NCBI RefSeq assembly: GCF_001636405.1
Contig: NZ_KV440950.1
Coordinates: forward strand, 1,077,712 to 1,141,711
Reading direction: 5' to 3'
Source: Peribacillus frigoritolerans
GTDB taxonomy: Bacteria; Bacillota; Bacilli; Bacillales; DSM-1321
Length of the DNA stretch: 64,000 nt
Shown: positions 50,054 through 58,560 of the stretch, in pieces
How positions within the stretch are numbered: the stretch's first letter is position 1
How the letters are laid out: each line of letters opens with the position of its first letter
The notes under the pieces: generated by a model
What the model was told of the DNA's origin: nothing
Databases searched by the model: none
What the model saw: the letters and a program-made list of their open reading frames with translations, nothing else
Position numbers and translations under genes: made by a program

Positions 50054-51845
50054 ATTTCTCCCCTTCATTTTCATTATAGATTCCTAAATCTTTTAAAATT
50101 GATAAAGTGATTTCTCCCGCTTTGCTTCCGGATGAATCATCTTCATTTTGTATATTGGTAGCAAAGAAATAAGTGTTGTTCTTCGTCTCTACATACCCGA
50201 TAAACCAACCATTGATGTTTTTTCCATTCACTGCTCCTGTGCCTGTTTTTCCTGATAGGCGAGCTTCTTCATTCTTTTCTAAGAGCAGTGCGTCCTTCAC
50301 GGCTTGGATATGCCTTTCCTTATATTCAAATTGATTGTTATAAAAGGCTTGCAGCAGTTGGACTTGTTCGACAGGAGAAATTTTTAATGAGGATTCGTTC
50401 CAGAATTCACTAAATTCCCCAGATACATCGGAATTCCCATAGTTTATCTCTTGTAGATTGGATTGAATTGTTTCAAATCCTGTTCGACGATCTAATTCTT
50501 GGAAATACCAGTTTACAGATTTTTGTAAAGCAGATGAAACATCCTGATCCATATTCCAAGCTTCATAGGGTTGCTCCGTCCCATCCCATGAAAGTTTGGA
50601 TTCTTCGGGTGATATCACATTTGATTCTAGAGCAAATAAGGCACTATAGATTTTGTATGTGGAATCAGGTGATATCCGCAAAGTGCTTTTTTCTTCATTA
50701 TAAATGCGATATTGCTGTGCGTTATGATCATATAAAACAAAGCTTCCATCATACCCTTTAAAGAATTGCTGTAAATCCTCATAAACCACTCCGTCATTTT
50801 TAAAATAGTATCGGTCGTTTTCCGTCGCAAATGCGGAAACGAAAGGTAATTGGATTGTCAAAATGATACTGGCCAACACATAAATGAAGACGCTTTTTCT
50901 AAATGATTTTTTTGCGGAATGCTTATAGGCGGAAATTTGTTCAATTCGTTTTTTGATTTGAAGCTTCGAACCGTTTAATTGTGTCACCAACTGCAGATTA
51001 CTTGACCGTTTTGAAAGATCCAAAAAATTAATGATAGTATTTCCATATTCACTAATGGAATGATCATCCAGTAACTGTAAAACAGATGTATCACATGCGA
51101 TTTCCCGATCCAATCTCATTTCTCTAAAAGCAAGCCAAACAAGGGGATTAAACCAATAAATGATTTGATAGAACAATATCACGTAATTTGTCAGCAAATC
51201 CTTGTTTTTATAGTGATTCAGTTCATGAAGAAAGATATACTCGTAATTTTTCAAGCTAAGCCAGTTTTCATGCTGAGAAGGTAAGACGATATATGTTTGA
51301 AAAAGCCCGAATATCATTGGAGATTGGACTCTATTCGAAATAACAATCTCTATTGGTTTTCTTATCTGCAGTCTTTTCTTGCATTCTTCGAAAAGCACGA
51401 GGACTTCTTGATTGGAAAACGGAGAAGAATAATTCTTAATCCTTCTGATAGTGAGCCATCCACGAACCATAGTAAAGGTAAATAAAAGCATCCCTGACAA
51501 CCATAAACCCATCACTCCCCTATTAAGTAAGGACAGGTCCGGCCGATTGACCGATACAGAAAAGTCTTGTAGGAGGTGTAGGCCCTGCATCATATCAGTC
51601 CCGGTTTTTTTCATATTAGAGCTGGGTGCATTAATTTGATTTATGTCCCCGCTGCTAAAGAGAGAACTAAAATTATATAAATCAGTTGGTATGAAAGGAA
51701 GTGCTAAAGCCATAAAAAGAAACATCCACAAATGATAGTGCCATTTTGCTGTTAATTGTCTTCCAAACCACTTTCGTATAAGGAGGATAACAGTAACGGA
51801 AAATGAAGACACCAATAGACCTATTGTAAAGTAGGTTAAAAACAT
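50034..51845 (-). CDS. blaR1: BlaR1/MecR1-type beta-lactam sensor-transducer
   Basis: The 603-residue product has an N-terminal four-helix membrane region with a gluzincin protease motif (FLHELNHYKNKDLL) and a C-terminal extracellular penicillin-binding sensor. The sensor shows the acylated Ser in SPDSTYKIYS (STYK), the SxN motif (SVNWYF) and LSGKTGTGAVNGK (KTG). Beta-lactam acylation activates the protease, which relieves BlaI repression. ATG 51845 follows AAGAGAGGTGG; GTG 51860 overlaps that site. It is divergent from bla across three BlaI-type sites. Confidence 0.92.
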   Translation of the reverse strand: MFLTYFTIGLLVSSFSVTVILLIRKWFGRQLTAKWHYHLWMFLFMALALPFIPTDLYNFSSLFSSGDINQINAPSSNMKKTGTDMMQGLHLLQDFSVSVNRPDLSLLNRGVMGLWLSGMLLFTFTMVRGWLTIRRIKNYSSPFSNQEVLVLFEECKKRLQIRKPIEIVISNRVQSPMIFGLFQTYIVLPSQHENWLSLKNYEYIFLHELNHYKNKDLLTNYVILFYQIIYWFNPLVWLAFREMRLDREIACDTSVLQLLDDHSISEYGNTIINFLDLSKRSSNLQLVTQLNGSKLQIKKRIEQISAYKHSAKKSFRKSVFIYVLASIILTIQLPFVSAFATENDRYYFKNDGVVYEDLQQFFKGYDGSFVLYDHNAQQYRIYNEEKSTLRISPDSTYKIYSALFALESNVISPEESKLSWDGTEQPYEAWNMDQDVSSALQKSVNWYFQELDRRTGFETIQSNLQEINYGNSDVSGEFSEFWNESSLKISPVEQVQLLQAFYNNQFEYKERHIQAVKDALLLEKNEEARLSGKTGTGAVNGKNINGWFIGYVETKNNTYFFATNIQNEDDSSGSKAGEITLSILKDLGIYNENEGEKYGEKHS

Positions 51846-51934
51846 GTCCTTCAATACCACCTCTCTTGACTTTTAAATTTAAAAAACAGGTATATAGCAA
51901 ACTTATAGTGGCTTGATGGTAAAAAAATAAAGAA

Positions 51935-51995
51935 TTGACTTTCTTTGATTACATATGTAATACTATACTACAGATGTAATCAGACTACAAACGTA
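51935..51995. promoter_or_regulatory. Bla promoter region with three BlaI-type operators
   Basis: Three dyads of the TACA-N2-TGTA type occur: TACATATGTA (51950-51959, perfect), TACAGATGTA (51969-51978, perfect) and TACAAACGTA (51986-51995, one mismatch). A bla promoter is TTGACT (51935-51940), 17 bp, TAATAC (51958-51963), so the first dyad covers the spacer and -10 box. Confidence 0.9.
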
Positions 51996-52072
51996 ATCTG
52001 TTAAAGCTCCTTGCATGAGGTTGTTTTTTCAATTCGTACATAAGAGTCTAATCAAATAATTAGGAGGTTTAC

Positions 52073-53023
52073 ATGATGAACAAAAGATGGTTTTATCAAA
52101 TACTGGCACCAATAGGCTTGGTGCTTATGGTTACAGGCTGCTCAGATGAGGAAAAACAGGTTGTACAACAGTCGGAAACAGAACAAACCGGGGGAACTAA
52201 CCAAACATCGGAAAATAATACGGCAAAAGAAGCCACAATCAAGAAATTTGAACAACTTGAGAAGGAATATGATGCAAAGCTTGGAGTCTATGCCATTGAT
52301 ACAGGAACGAAAGAAACCGTGGAATTTCATGAGAACGAACGATTTGCATTTACATCTACTCATAAGGCACTGGCTGTAGGGGCACTTTTACACCAGAAAT
52401 CAATAGAAGACCTTAATCAAAGAATTACCTATACCAGTGAGGATCTTGTTAATTATAATCCGATTACCGAAAAGCATGTTGATACGGGGATGACTCTTAA
52501 GGAGCTTGCTGATGCTTCGCTTCGATACAGTGACAATACTGCTGGAAACCTTATCCTTGAACAACTGGGGGGACCGGCTGGATTTAAAAAAGTACTGGAG
52601 GGAATTGGAGATAATGTTACCAATCCCGAGCGAATTGAGCCAGATTTAAATGTAGTTAATCCTGGTGAAACGCATGATACGAGTACACCAATAGCACTTG
52701 CTACTAGTCTTCAGGCTTTTACATTGGGAGATGCACTTCCAACTGAGAAACGTGAACTTTTAATAGATTGGATGAAGAGAAATACTACTGGAGATGCGTT
52801 AATTCGTGCTGGAGTGCCGAAAGGTTGGGTAGTGGCTGATAAGACTGGAGCGGGATCATATGGTACGCGAAATGACATTGCGATCATTTGGCCATCAAAA
52901 GGAGATCCTATTGTTCTTGCTGTACTTTCAAGTCGTGATGAAAAAGAGGCTGATTATAACGATGAGCTTATTGCTGAGGCAACAGAAGAAGTAATTAAGG
53001 CCCTTAAAGTCAAAGATAAATAG
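52073..53023 (+). CDS. bla: Class A beta-lactamase lipoprotein
   Basis: The 316-residue product is a serine beta-lactamase of class A. Its signal peptide ends in a lipobox (TGC, Cys23), so it is membrane-anchored and may be partly released. Active-site motifs: Ser95-Thr-His-Lys98 (STHK, equivalent to Ser70-Lys73), YSDNTAGN (Ser130 loop), EPDLN (Glu166, deacylation) and DKTGAGSYG (KTG, 234). It looks functional and close to Bacillus cereus-type penicillinases. AGGAGGTTTAC precedes the start; ATG 52076 is also possible. It is inducible through BlaR1/BlaI by inference. Confidence 0.95.
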   Translation: MMNKRWFYQILAPIGLVLMVTGCSDEEKQVVQQSETEQTGGTNQTSENNTAKEATIKKFEQLEKEYDAKLGVYAIDTGTKETVEFHENERFAFTSTHKALAVGALLHQKSIEDLNQRITYTSEDLVNYNPITEKHVDTGMTLKELADASLRYSDNTAGNLILEQLGGPAGFKKVLEGIGDNVTNPERIEPDLNVVNPGETHDTSTPIALATSLQAFTLGDALPTEKRELLIDWMKRNTTGDALIRAGVPKGWVVADKTGAGSYGTRNDIAIIWPSKGDPIVLAVLSSRDEKEADYNDELIAEATEEVIKALKVKDK

Positions 53024-53037
53024 AATATGATTGTACA

Positions 53038-53066
53038 AAAAAGGTTACGTTAAGTAGCCTTTTTTA
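53038..53066 (+). terminator. Terminator of bla
   Basis: AAAAAGGTTAC (53038-53048) pairs with GTAGCCTTTTT (53054-53064), one wobble. Confidence 0.88.
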
Positions 53067-53159
53067 GTGGATTAATTCCTATAATGATTGCCCTTCTTCA
53101 ACTCCCTTTAATGAACGAAAGCCTTTCATCATCTGTATTGCTATGAAGACATAGCGAAG

Positions 53160-53200
53160 CGACGCTTTTTTATAGAGCTAAAGGGGCAGGATGGCGGAGG
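53160..53200 (+). repeat. Dispersed hairpin repeat, copy 18 (3' fragment)
   Basis: CGCTTTTTTATAGAGCTAAA then GGGGCAGGATGGCGGA. Only the tail and T-run survive. Confidence 0.6.
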
Positions 53201-53244
53201 GAAATGATGGTATGATATGGTATGTAGACTAAGGAGGTTGTTAT

Positions 53245-53646
53245 ATGAGTTATAAAAACACACTTATTACCATTTCAGAGGATTCAAAGGTTTCTTCAGC
53301 AAAGGTCCCTGTCATCAAAAACGAAAAACCCACCATTGCTTATATCGAGCATGATTTAATTAACAATAACCCCTATAAATTTACACAAGAAGACGTCCAA
53401 TTCAAAACATATTTAATCAAAAATCAAATGGAAGCGGAAAATGCAGCTGAACTTCGAGAACAGTTCTTTTCAAAATCCAAGGCTTGTTTCAGGGCTTCTC
53501 CTTTAGTGAAAAATTATGGTTGGGGAATTCATTATAATAATCAAGGGAAAATTGCGATATATGATGTTAACAGTGAAATGTATAACCATTTGCTTAAGCA
53601 AGATGACATTACAAAACTTAAGGGCATGCGCTCCAAAAGAAAATAA
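53245..53646 (+). CDS. DUF6157 protein
   Basis: The 133-residue product matches the small cytoplasmic DUF6157 family: MSYKNTLITISEDSKVSSAK, KVPVIKNEKPTIAYIEHDLI, then FSKSKACFRASPLVKNYGWG and ITKLKGMRSKRK at the end. Function is unknown. AAGGAGGTTGTTAT precedes the ATG. It is flanked by the bla terminator region and a secreted-protein gene, with no operon partner. Confidence 0.75.
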   Translation: MSYKNTLITISEDSKVSSAKVPVIKNEKPTIAYIEHDLINNNPYKFTQEDVQFKTYLIKNQMEAENAAELREQFFSKSKACFRASPLVKNYGWGIHYNNQGKIAIYDVNSEMYNHLLKQDDITKLKGMRSKRK

Positions 53647-53787
53647 ATGCAGGATCGTTCAAAACGTAGTGACTGGAACTGTAAAACGATGAAGATGAAG
53701 CAACCAAAAGATGTTGAAGCTAAGAAGGTATAGTCATTTTTAATCATTTTAATAATCAGTTTATTCTGATATTATAAAAGGGATAAA

Positions 53788-54213
53788 ATGGGAGGAGGAA
53801 ATAACATAAAAAACTTATTTTCAATCTTAAGTATATTTGTGTTAGTTCTGGTAGGTGGAATGGTATTAGGTAATTCTTCTGCACAAGCAAGTGTTCCTCA
53901 GTATTCTTTTCAAACAGAAGATGGAAAATGGGATGGTGAAATTGGAAATCCTAACAGAGGTAGTGACTTACAGGTAGAACTGGTTTCCCCAATCTATTTA
54001 AAGACTTCTTCTGGAAGTAAGTTGTTGACTAACTATAGTAACATATGGTCCCGTCTCTGCAATGCCAGTACTGGAAAGTGTACAGGCTATCATAGCTTAG
54101 CTGGTGGAAAGACCTTATTCACAGATATGAGAATTGGCAAATTTTATGTAGATGTTAAAGATGGATACTCTTCTGGAAGAGTATCTGGAAAACTGCAAAT
54201 TGTTTTCAAATAA
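53788..54213 (+). CDS. Secreted protein of unknown function, ambiguous start
   Basis: The product has a signal peptide (NLFSILSIFVLVLVGGMVLG then SSAQAS) and a mature part of about 105 residues with two Cys (RLCNASTGKCTGYH) that probably form a disulfide. ATG 53788 is in frame and follows AAAAGGGATAAA. However, its codons 2-4 are themselves GGAGGAGG, which lies 7 bases before an ATA codon (53806) exactly where the signal peptide should begin (IKNLFS). Either the ATG is used or the normal start mutated to ATA. No family is recognised. Confidence 0.7.
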   Translation: MGGGNNIKNLFSILSIFVLVLVGGMVLGNSSAQASVPQYSFQTEDGKWDGEIGNPNRGSDLQVELVSPIYLKTSSGSKLLTNYSNIWSRLCNASTGKCTGYHSLAGGKTLFTDMRIGKFYVDVKDGYSSGRVSGKLQIVFK

Positions 54214-54224
54214 CATGTAATACT

Positions 54225-54252
54225 AGCTATCCACTTTTAATGGGTAGCTTTT
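54225..54252 (+). terminator. Terminator
   Basis: AGCTATCCA (54225-54233) pairs with TGGGTAGCT (54240-54248), one wobble, then TTTTT. Confidence 0.82.
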
Positions 54253-54313
54253 TATCATGAAAAAAATCGAGATCGGACTGAAGGGCTTTTGTGGATTGTT
54301 TGGTGGCAATAAA

Positions 54314-54350
54314 CAAAAAGGTACACTTTAAACTGAGTGCACCTTTTTGT
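54314..54350. terminator. Bidirectional terminator
   Basis: CAAAAAGGTACACT (54314-54327) pairs with AGTGCACCTTTTTG (54336-54349) with one mismatch; ends the - strand gene at 54352. Confidence 0.88.
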
Positions 54351-54351
54351 T

Positions 54352-55089
54352 TTATGAATTATATATTTCTCTGTTCATATTCACGATATCTTTATTTGCG
54401 AGGGAGGTGAAGTTAGAAGCTGATAACTTCTCTATAACCTTATCCCGCAGGAATGGGGCTTTTTCTTTATTTGCTTTTTCCAATGCTTTTGTTAGTTCTT
54501 CTTTTGTTAGTTCTGTGCAGTATGCAGGAGTTCCCGGCTGTTGTCTCCACGAATCACTTAAAGAACCACTATCCACTGTGTCGAAGCCTAGCTGGTTTAC
54601 TACGTCCATGATTATTTGTTTTTGTGATACGTCATTACCAGCAATCGCCATGGCAATGCGTCCACTAGTACCTTCGGGGGTTCCCTCATTTTCTAAAGTA
54701 TGGGCTAACAAGTTGTTGAAAGCTTTGATGATAGGTTTACCTAATTGATTGGAAACCCAATCACTTTCAACCATCCCGTTCTCAATTTCTGCAATTTTTT
54801 GGTCTCTGCTAGGGTAATAATTTGAAGTATCTACGACGATTACTTCCTCCCCAACTTGCTCGATAATGTTCCGAATGCTTGGCAGTGCTGTTAAAGGGAG
54901 AGATATTATAAGAACTTCAATATTGGTCATTACATCTTCTATAAGGACAGGTGTTCCAGCAAGCTCTTTTCCTTCTAAATGTTCAATTCCTCGTGCATCT
55001 GCAACTTTTACATCATGTCCATTCTTAACTAATTTTTTTGAAATGATCGACCCGATTGTTCCAGCACCTATAATTCCAAATTTCATCAT
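54352..55089 (-). CDS. NADPH-dependent F420 reductase-like (Rossmann) protein
   Basis: The 245-residue product has the NADP-oxidoreductase, coenzyme-F420-dependent-like Rossmann domain: MKFGIIGAGTIGSIISKKLV (GxGxxG), then EVLIISLPLTALPSIRNIIE. The F420 partner is unlikely in Bacillus, so it is probably a generic NADPH enzyme. AAATTTAGGAGGAGAAATG precedes the start. It is divergent from an HxlR regulator, which likely controls it; HxlR/DUF24 regulators often govern adjacent quinone or aldehyde stress genes. Confidence 0.82.
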   Translation of the reverse strand: MMKFGIIGAGTIGSIISKKLVKNGHDVKVADARGIEHLEGKELAGTPVLIEDVMTNIEVLIISLPLTALPSIRNIIEQVGEEVIVVDTSNYYPSRDQKIAEIENGMVESDWVSNQLGKPIIKAFNNLLAHTLENEGTPEGTSGRIAMAIAGNDVSQKQIIMDVVNQLGFDTVDSGSLSDSWRQQPGTPAYCTELTKEELTKALEKANKEKAPFLRDKVIEKLSASNFTSLANKDIVNMNREIYNS

Positions 55090-55330
55090 TTCTCCTCCTA
55101 AAGAATTTGTATATCAAAGAGTTGTTCCGCTTAAAGTTAACAATGATATTTTTATCTGAATCAATATCACCACTTTATCAATCCGTAAACATATCTCATT
55201 AGATATTAAAAATATTGAGTGTTTATATTACATATACTAGAATATAACCAATTCTCATTTTTATGAAGAAGGCAATAAAAATTGCCATAGTACATTTTTT
55301 TGTACCTAACAGTAGAAAGCAGGTGAATGG
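55090..55330. promoter_or_regulatory. Divergent promoter region with an inverted repeat
   Basis: TAGTACA (55288-55294), TTTTTT, TGTACCTA (55301-55308) form a dyad suited to a winged-helix dimer such as HxlR. GGCAAT-AAAA-ATTGCC (55271-55286) is a second perfect dyad directly before it. Confidence 0.5.
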
Positions 55331-55690
55331 GTGTCTAGGATATGTAAGGATGGATTTGACAAAAAGTGTATAAAGGAACAGAGAGAAGTATATGGCATTG
55401 CCTATACCCAAAACATACTATCTGGACGTTGGAAATATCTCATTCTTTGGTTTATAAAGTCCAAAGAGCGCCGTTATAGTGAAATCAAAGCTTTTTTAGG
55501 GGATATTTCACAAGGTTCCCTTACAAAGCAACTTCGAGAACTAGAAACAGCTGGTTTAATTAATCGCAAAATTTATCCAGAGGTTCCTCCTCGTGTTGAG
55601 TATTCATTATCCTCAAAAGGGGAAGAACTCATTCCTATTATTGATTTAATGGAAGAATTCGGGAAGAAGTTTGGGGAGCAGGTAGACTAA
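55331..55690 (+). CDS. HxlR/DUF24-family transcriptional regulator
   Basis: The 119-residue product has a winged HTH of the HxlR type. YTQNILSGRWKYLILWFIKS and RRYSEIKAFLGDISQGSLTK, then QLRELETAGLINRKIYPEVP and PRVEYSLSSKGEEL are characteristic. Two N-terminal Cys (residues 5 and 13) could serve as a redox switch as in relatives such as YodB, but this is inference. GTG 55331 follows AGCAGGTGAATGG. It is divergent from the reductase gene at 54352. Repeat copy 19 lies 60 bp downstream. Confidence 0.87.
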   Translation: MSRICKDGFDKKCIKEQREVYGIAYTQNILSGRWKYLILWFIKSKERRYSEIKAFLGDISQGSLTKQLRELETAGLINRKIYPEVPPRVEYSLSSKGEELIPIIDLMEEFGKKFGEQVD

Positions 55691-55751
55691 CCAAAGCTAA
55701 CACATCCATCGTTTATCCCAGAATTCAAAAACTAAATGGTAGATAAAGTAA

Positions 55752-55875
55752 AAGTTGCGGGAAGGAAAACGTTCTAACGCAGCTTTTTCTTTTACGATAA
55801 AAATTTAACTAAAAGTAATCAGGAGCTGATCAGAAGCTCTTTTTCTTATGGCACTAACGGGGCAGGATATTGAAG
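55752..55875 (+). repeat. Dispersed hairpin repeat, copy 19 (double)
   Basis: A degenerate unit (TTGCGGGAAGG, CTAACGCAGCTTTTTCTT) is followed by a second hairpin of the variant type, GGAGCTGATCAGAAGCTC, T-run, TTATGGCACTAACGGGGCAG and GATATTGAAG. Confidence 0.88.
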
Positions 55876-55984
55876 AGTGCTCTTTGCCTTTCTTCAACAA
55901 GAAGGATATTTTCTGTTTTTCGAGAATTAGAAGGTAAGAATACAGGGATATTGCAAAATAACAGGAATAAAGGAGGTATGAAAT

Positions 55985-56422
55985 ATGAAGATCCACAGAA
56001 TAGATCATGTAGGTGTAATCGTAAATGATCTCTCTGCTGCTAAAGAGTTTTTTCTCGATTTTGGACTTGAAGTGCAAGGGGAATGGGAAATGGAAGGAGA
56101 TTTGATGGATCGGATGAGTGGGCTTAATGACGTTAAAGTAGCATGTGTCGGATTGGGGAAGCCAGACGGTCAGGCATGGATAGAGCTAATTAAATTTTAT
56201 ACGCCGTCAGATGAAAAGGATAGTCAGCAACCTTTTGCAAATACCCTGGGTATCCGGCATATTGCATTTGCTGTTGAAGATATTGAAGCTCTTGTTGCCA
56301 AATTGAAAAAGAAAGGTACGGAAATCTTTAGTGAGATACAACAATATGAAGATAGTTATAAGTTATGCTACTGTCGTGGACCAGAGGGAATTATTTTAGA
56401 GTTGGCGGAGCAAATCAAATAA
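55985..56422 (+). CDS. VOC superfamily protein (methylmalonyl-CoA epimerase/glyoxalase-like)
   Basis: The 145-residue product is a VOC-fold protein. The first half opens KIHRIDHVGVIVNDLSAAKE, with His as a metal ligand, the second half opens IRHIAFAVEDIEALVAKLKK and the last strand is CRGPEGIILELAEQIK, whose Glu is the final metal ligand. His, His and Glu ligands suggest an active metalloenzyme; the substrate is unknown. AAAGGAGGTATGAAAT is a strong ribosome binding site. Unlike the VOC gene at 22872, base composition matches the genome, so the two are unrelated acquisitions. Confidence 0.88.
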   Translation: MKIHRIDHVGVIVNDLSAAKEFFLDFGLEVQGEWEMEGDLMDRMSGLNDVKVACVGLGKPDGQAWIELIKFYTPSDEKDSQQPFANTLGIRHIAFAVEDIEALVAKLKKKGTEIFSEIQQYEDSYKLCYCRGPEGIILELAEQIK

Positions 56423-56535
56423 ATTAAGGGTAATTAATGGTTGTGTTGGGCTTATAAAATCATGCATAAATGGTAAAAAACGAATTGATGCCAAACTCCC
56501 TATCTGGATATATTATTTTGATTACTGGATAAAAA

Positions 56536-56652
56536 AGCCACCCTCAAAAAGATGAAGATGACATTGAAACAGCCAAAAAACAAAGAGAAAAAGCGATGCA
56601 AGACTTGGCAGATCACCCGGAATTGTTTCAATTTGCAACTGAAATTGAATGA
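56536..56652 (+). pseudogene. Coding remnant without start
   Basis: The open frame ending at TGA 56650-56652 reads DEDDIETAKKQREKAMQDLA then DHPELFQFATEIE. Composition is protein-like and helical. There is no start codon before an in-frame stop at its 5' end. Family not recognised. Confidence 0.35.
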
Positions 56653-56663
56653 ATAAATAAGGA

Positions 56664-56745
56664 CTTCTTTATTGCAAAGGGGTTCTTTTTCTTGTTCATT
56701 TCTCTTGTTGAACTATGGGGGCAGGTCAGTTTAGTTCAGTAAGGG
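56664..56745 (+). repeat. Dispersed hairpin repeat, copy 20 (degenerate)
   Basis: GACTTCTTTATTGCAAAGGGG hairpin region, TTCTTTTTCTT, then TGTTGAACTATGGGGGCAGG and TCAGTTTAGTTCAG. Confidence 0.6.
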
Positions 56746-56976
56746 TTATGGAATGGTCTGTTACTAGCAAATTATTTCCCCGAATCAATTCACGCTATAT
56801 ACACTTACAATAACTAATTCGAAAGCTAGCACCATTACTTCGTAGTCAAAACGGTTCGGCTCCTTTAACTTACATAAAACAATTACGCTAAGAGTGAATA
56901 AGTATATTATTGGCTTTATTTGTTGACCATAGTTAAGAGTGTTAACAGTATTAGAATTTAGGAGGGCCCTGCATTT

Positions 56977-58110
56977 ATGAAGGCTGTAACTTATCAAGGA
57001 CCAAATCATGTACAGGTTAACCAAGTAGAGGATGCAAAATTAGAAAAAAAAGACGATATTATAGTTAAGATTACTTCTACTGCTATTTGTGGATCTGATT
57101 TACATTTATATCAAGGTAACATGCCATTACCCCCAGGATATATTATTGGCCACGAACCAATGGGTATTGTAGAAGAAGTTGGACCTGAAGTGACAAAAGT
57201 AAAAAAGGGAGACCGTGTTGTCGTTCCCTTTAATGTTTCATGCGGACATTGCTTTTATTGCCAACATGAAATGGAAAGCCAATGCGATAACTCAAACCCT
57301 CATTATGATTCTGGCGGATACTTTGGTTATACTGAGAAGTTCGGTAACCATCCAGGTGGTCAGGCTGAATATTTAAAAGTCCCTTTTGGAAACTTCACTC
57401 CCTTCGTTATCCCCGAGTCATGCGAATTGGAGGATGAGTCTCTGCTCTTTTTATCGGATGTTCTGCCAACAGCTTATTGGAGTGTGAAAAATGCAGGTGT
57501 AAAATCAGGCGATACAGTTATTGTTCTTGGATGCGGACCTGTTGGGTTGATGGTACAAAAATTTGCCTGGATGGAAGGTGCAAAGCGGGTAATAGCAGTT
57601 GATTACTTGGATTACCGAATCAATCATGCGAAAAAGATGAACAATGTTGAGGTATTTGAGTTCACAAAATACCCTGATATGGGGGAACATTTAAAAGAGA
57701 TCACACATGGTGGGGCAGATGTCGTCATCGATTGTGTTGGTATGGATGGAAAGAAATCACCCCTAGAGTTTCTGGAACAAAAATTCAAACTGCAGGGCGG
57801 AACCCTTGGACCTATTCAAATTTCTACTAAAGCTGTCCGAAAGTATGGGACAGTGCAAATGACTGGAGTTTACGGAGGTAACTATAATCTATTTCCATTA
57901 GGTGCATTTTGGGTCAGAAATATTAATCTTAGAATGGGACAGGCTCCAGTCATTCATTTTATGCCAGAATTGTTTAAAAAAATAACAGATAACGAATTTG
58001 ACCCAAGAGATATTATCACACACAAAATGTCCCTTGAAGAAGCAAGTCATGGTTATAGAATTTTTAATAATCGTGAGGATGAATGTATAAAAGTCGTTTT
58101 AAAACCGTAA
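56977..58110 (+). CDS. Zinc-dependent alcohol dehydrogenase (MDR family)
   Basis: The 377-residue product is a medium-chain zinc alcohol dehydrogenase. Catalytic-zinc ligands are Cys38 (ICGSDLHLY) and His59-Glu60 (IIGHEPMG); structural-zinc ligands are Cys89, 92, 95 and 103 (SCGHCFYCQ, SQCDN). The cofactor motif VIVLGCGPVGLMVQ and an acidic residue in VIAVDYLDYR point to NAD. The long C-terminal insertion (GGTLGPIQISTKAVRKYG) resembles the formaldehyde dehydrogenase/FdhA-like branch, so aldehyde or formaldehyde oxidation is plausible but not proven. AGGAGGGCC precedes the ATG. Confidence 0.9.
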   Translation: MKAVTYQGPNHVQVNQVEDAKLEKKDDIIVKITSTAICGSDLHLYQGNMPLPPGYIIGHEPMGIVEEVGPEVTKVKKGDRVVVPFNVSCGHCFYCQHEMESQCDNSNPHYDSGGYFGYTEKFGNHPGGQAEYLKVPFGNFTPFVIPESCELEDESLLFLSDVLPTAYWSVKNAGVKSGDTVIVLGCGPVGLMVQKFAWMEGAKRVIAVDYLDYRINHAKKMNNVEVFEFTKYPDMGEHLKEITHGGADVVIDCVGMDGKKSPLEFLEQKFKLQGGTLGPIQISTKAVRKYGTVQMTGVYGGNYNLFPLGAFWVRNINLRMGQAPVIHFMPELFKKITDNEFDPRDIITHKMSLEEASHGYRIFNNREDECIKVVLKP

Positions 58111-58175
58111 TACTCTTCTCTTTCCAAAAGGCTGTTTTTACATAGTTTGTTGCTATTTACCAGGTAGTGAGGTGT

Positions 58176-58304
58176 GGTTGATTTCCCCTCCAGATGCTCG
58201 CTTTCCGCGGGGCGGGAGGGTGAGCCTCCTCGGCGTAAACGCCTGTGGGGTCTCACCTGTCCCGCTGCTCCCGCAGGAGTCTCGCACTTCCGCTCCAATC
58301 AACC
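58176..58304. repeat. GC-rich palindromic interspersed element
   Basis: A 129-bp, strongly GC-rich block bounded by GGTTGATT (58176-58183) and AATCAACC (58297-58304), with internal paired motifs such as GGTGAGCCTCCTCGGCG (58219-58235) and GTGGGGTCTCACC, and CCGCTGCTCCCGCAGGAG. I recognise it as a widespread intergenic repeat of Bacillus-type genomes. Open frames through it are not genes. It may be a MITE-like element. This is the only copy seen in the window. Confidence 0.8.
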
Positions 58305-58360
58305 TTAAATTGTTTCGTTTTAAAAACATCAATCTTTACGAAAAGAGCCTTCCAAAAAGA

Positions 58361-58390
58361 CTTCATACTGTGTATGGAAGTTTTTTTTTG
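58361..58390 (+). terminator. Terminator
   Basis: CTTCATAC (58361-58368) pairs with GTATGGAAG (58372-58380) with a bulge, followed by nine T. Confidence 0.8.
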
Positions 58391-58482
58391 TAAAAATTTT
58401 TATGGATAGGCGAAAAGTGGAAGTAAGTCCCATCTATGACATTGGCAGGAGTCATTCATCATTAAGTATATCAATCTTTACC

Positions 58483-58560
58483 TAGGTGCAAATAAGGTAG
58501 GTTGCTGCTGCAACTCTTTTTCTTAAGGCAATAACGGGGGCAGTTTAGTTGAACAATCGA
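58483..58560 (+). repeat. Dispersed hairpin repeat, copy 21 (variant loop)
   Basis: AGGTGCAAATAAGGTAGG, TTGCTGCTGCAACTCTTTTT, CTTAAGGCAATAACGGGGGC, AGTTTAGTTGAACAATCG. The apical stem is GTTGC/GCAAC. Confidence 0.85.

Larger units (their letters stand above)
56423..56976. other. Intergenic region with remnant and repeat
   Basis: Contains a short coding remnant (56536-56652) and repeat copy 20. A hydrophobic - strand frame of 79 codons in this stretch has no site and is not convincing. The alcohol dehydrogenase promoter must lie in the last 150 bp. Confidence 0.45.

Noticed and set aside
54347..54748. 133-codon + strand frame opposite the NADP-binding gene
   Set aside because: Shadow of the real - strand gene, whose Rossmann motif and ribosome binding site are clear.
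58053..58298. Open reading frames through the GC-rich element on both strands
   Set aside because: They follow from the lack of AT-rich stops in a GC-rich palindromic repeat, have no ribosome binding site and overlap the repeat exactly.
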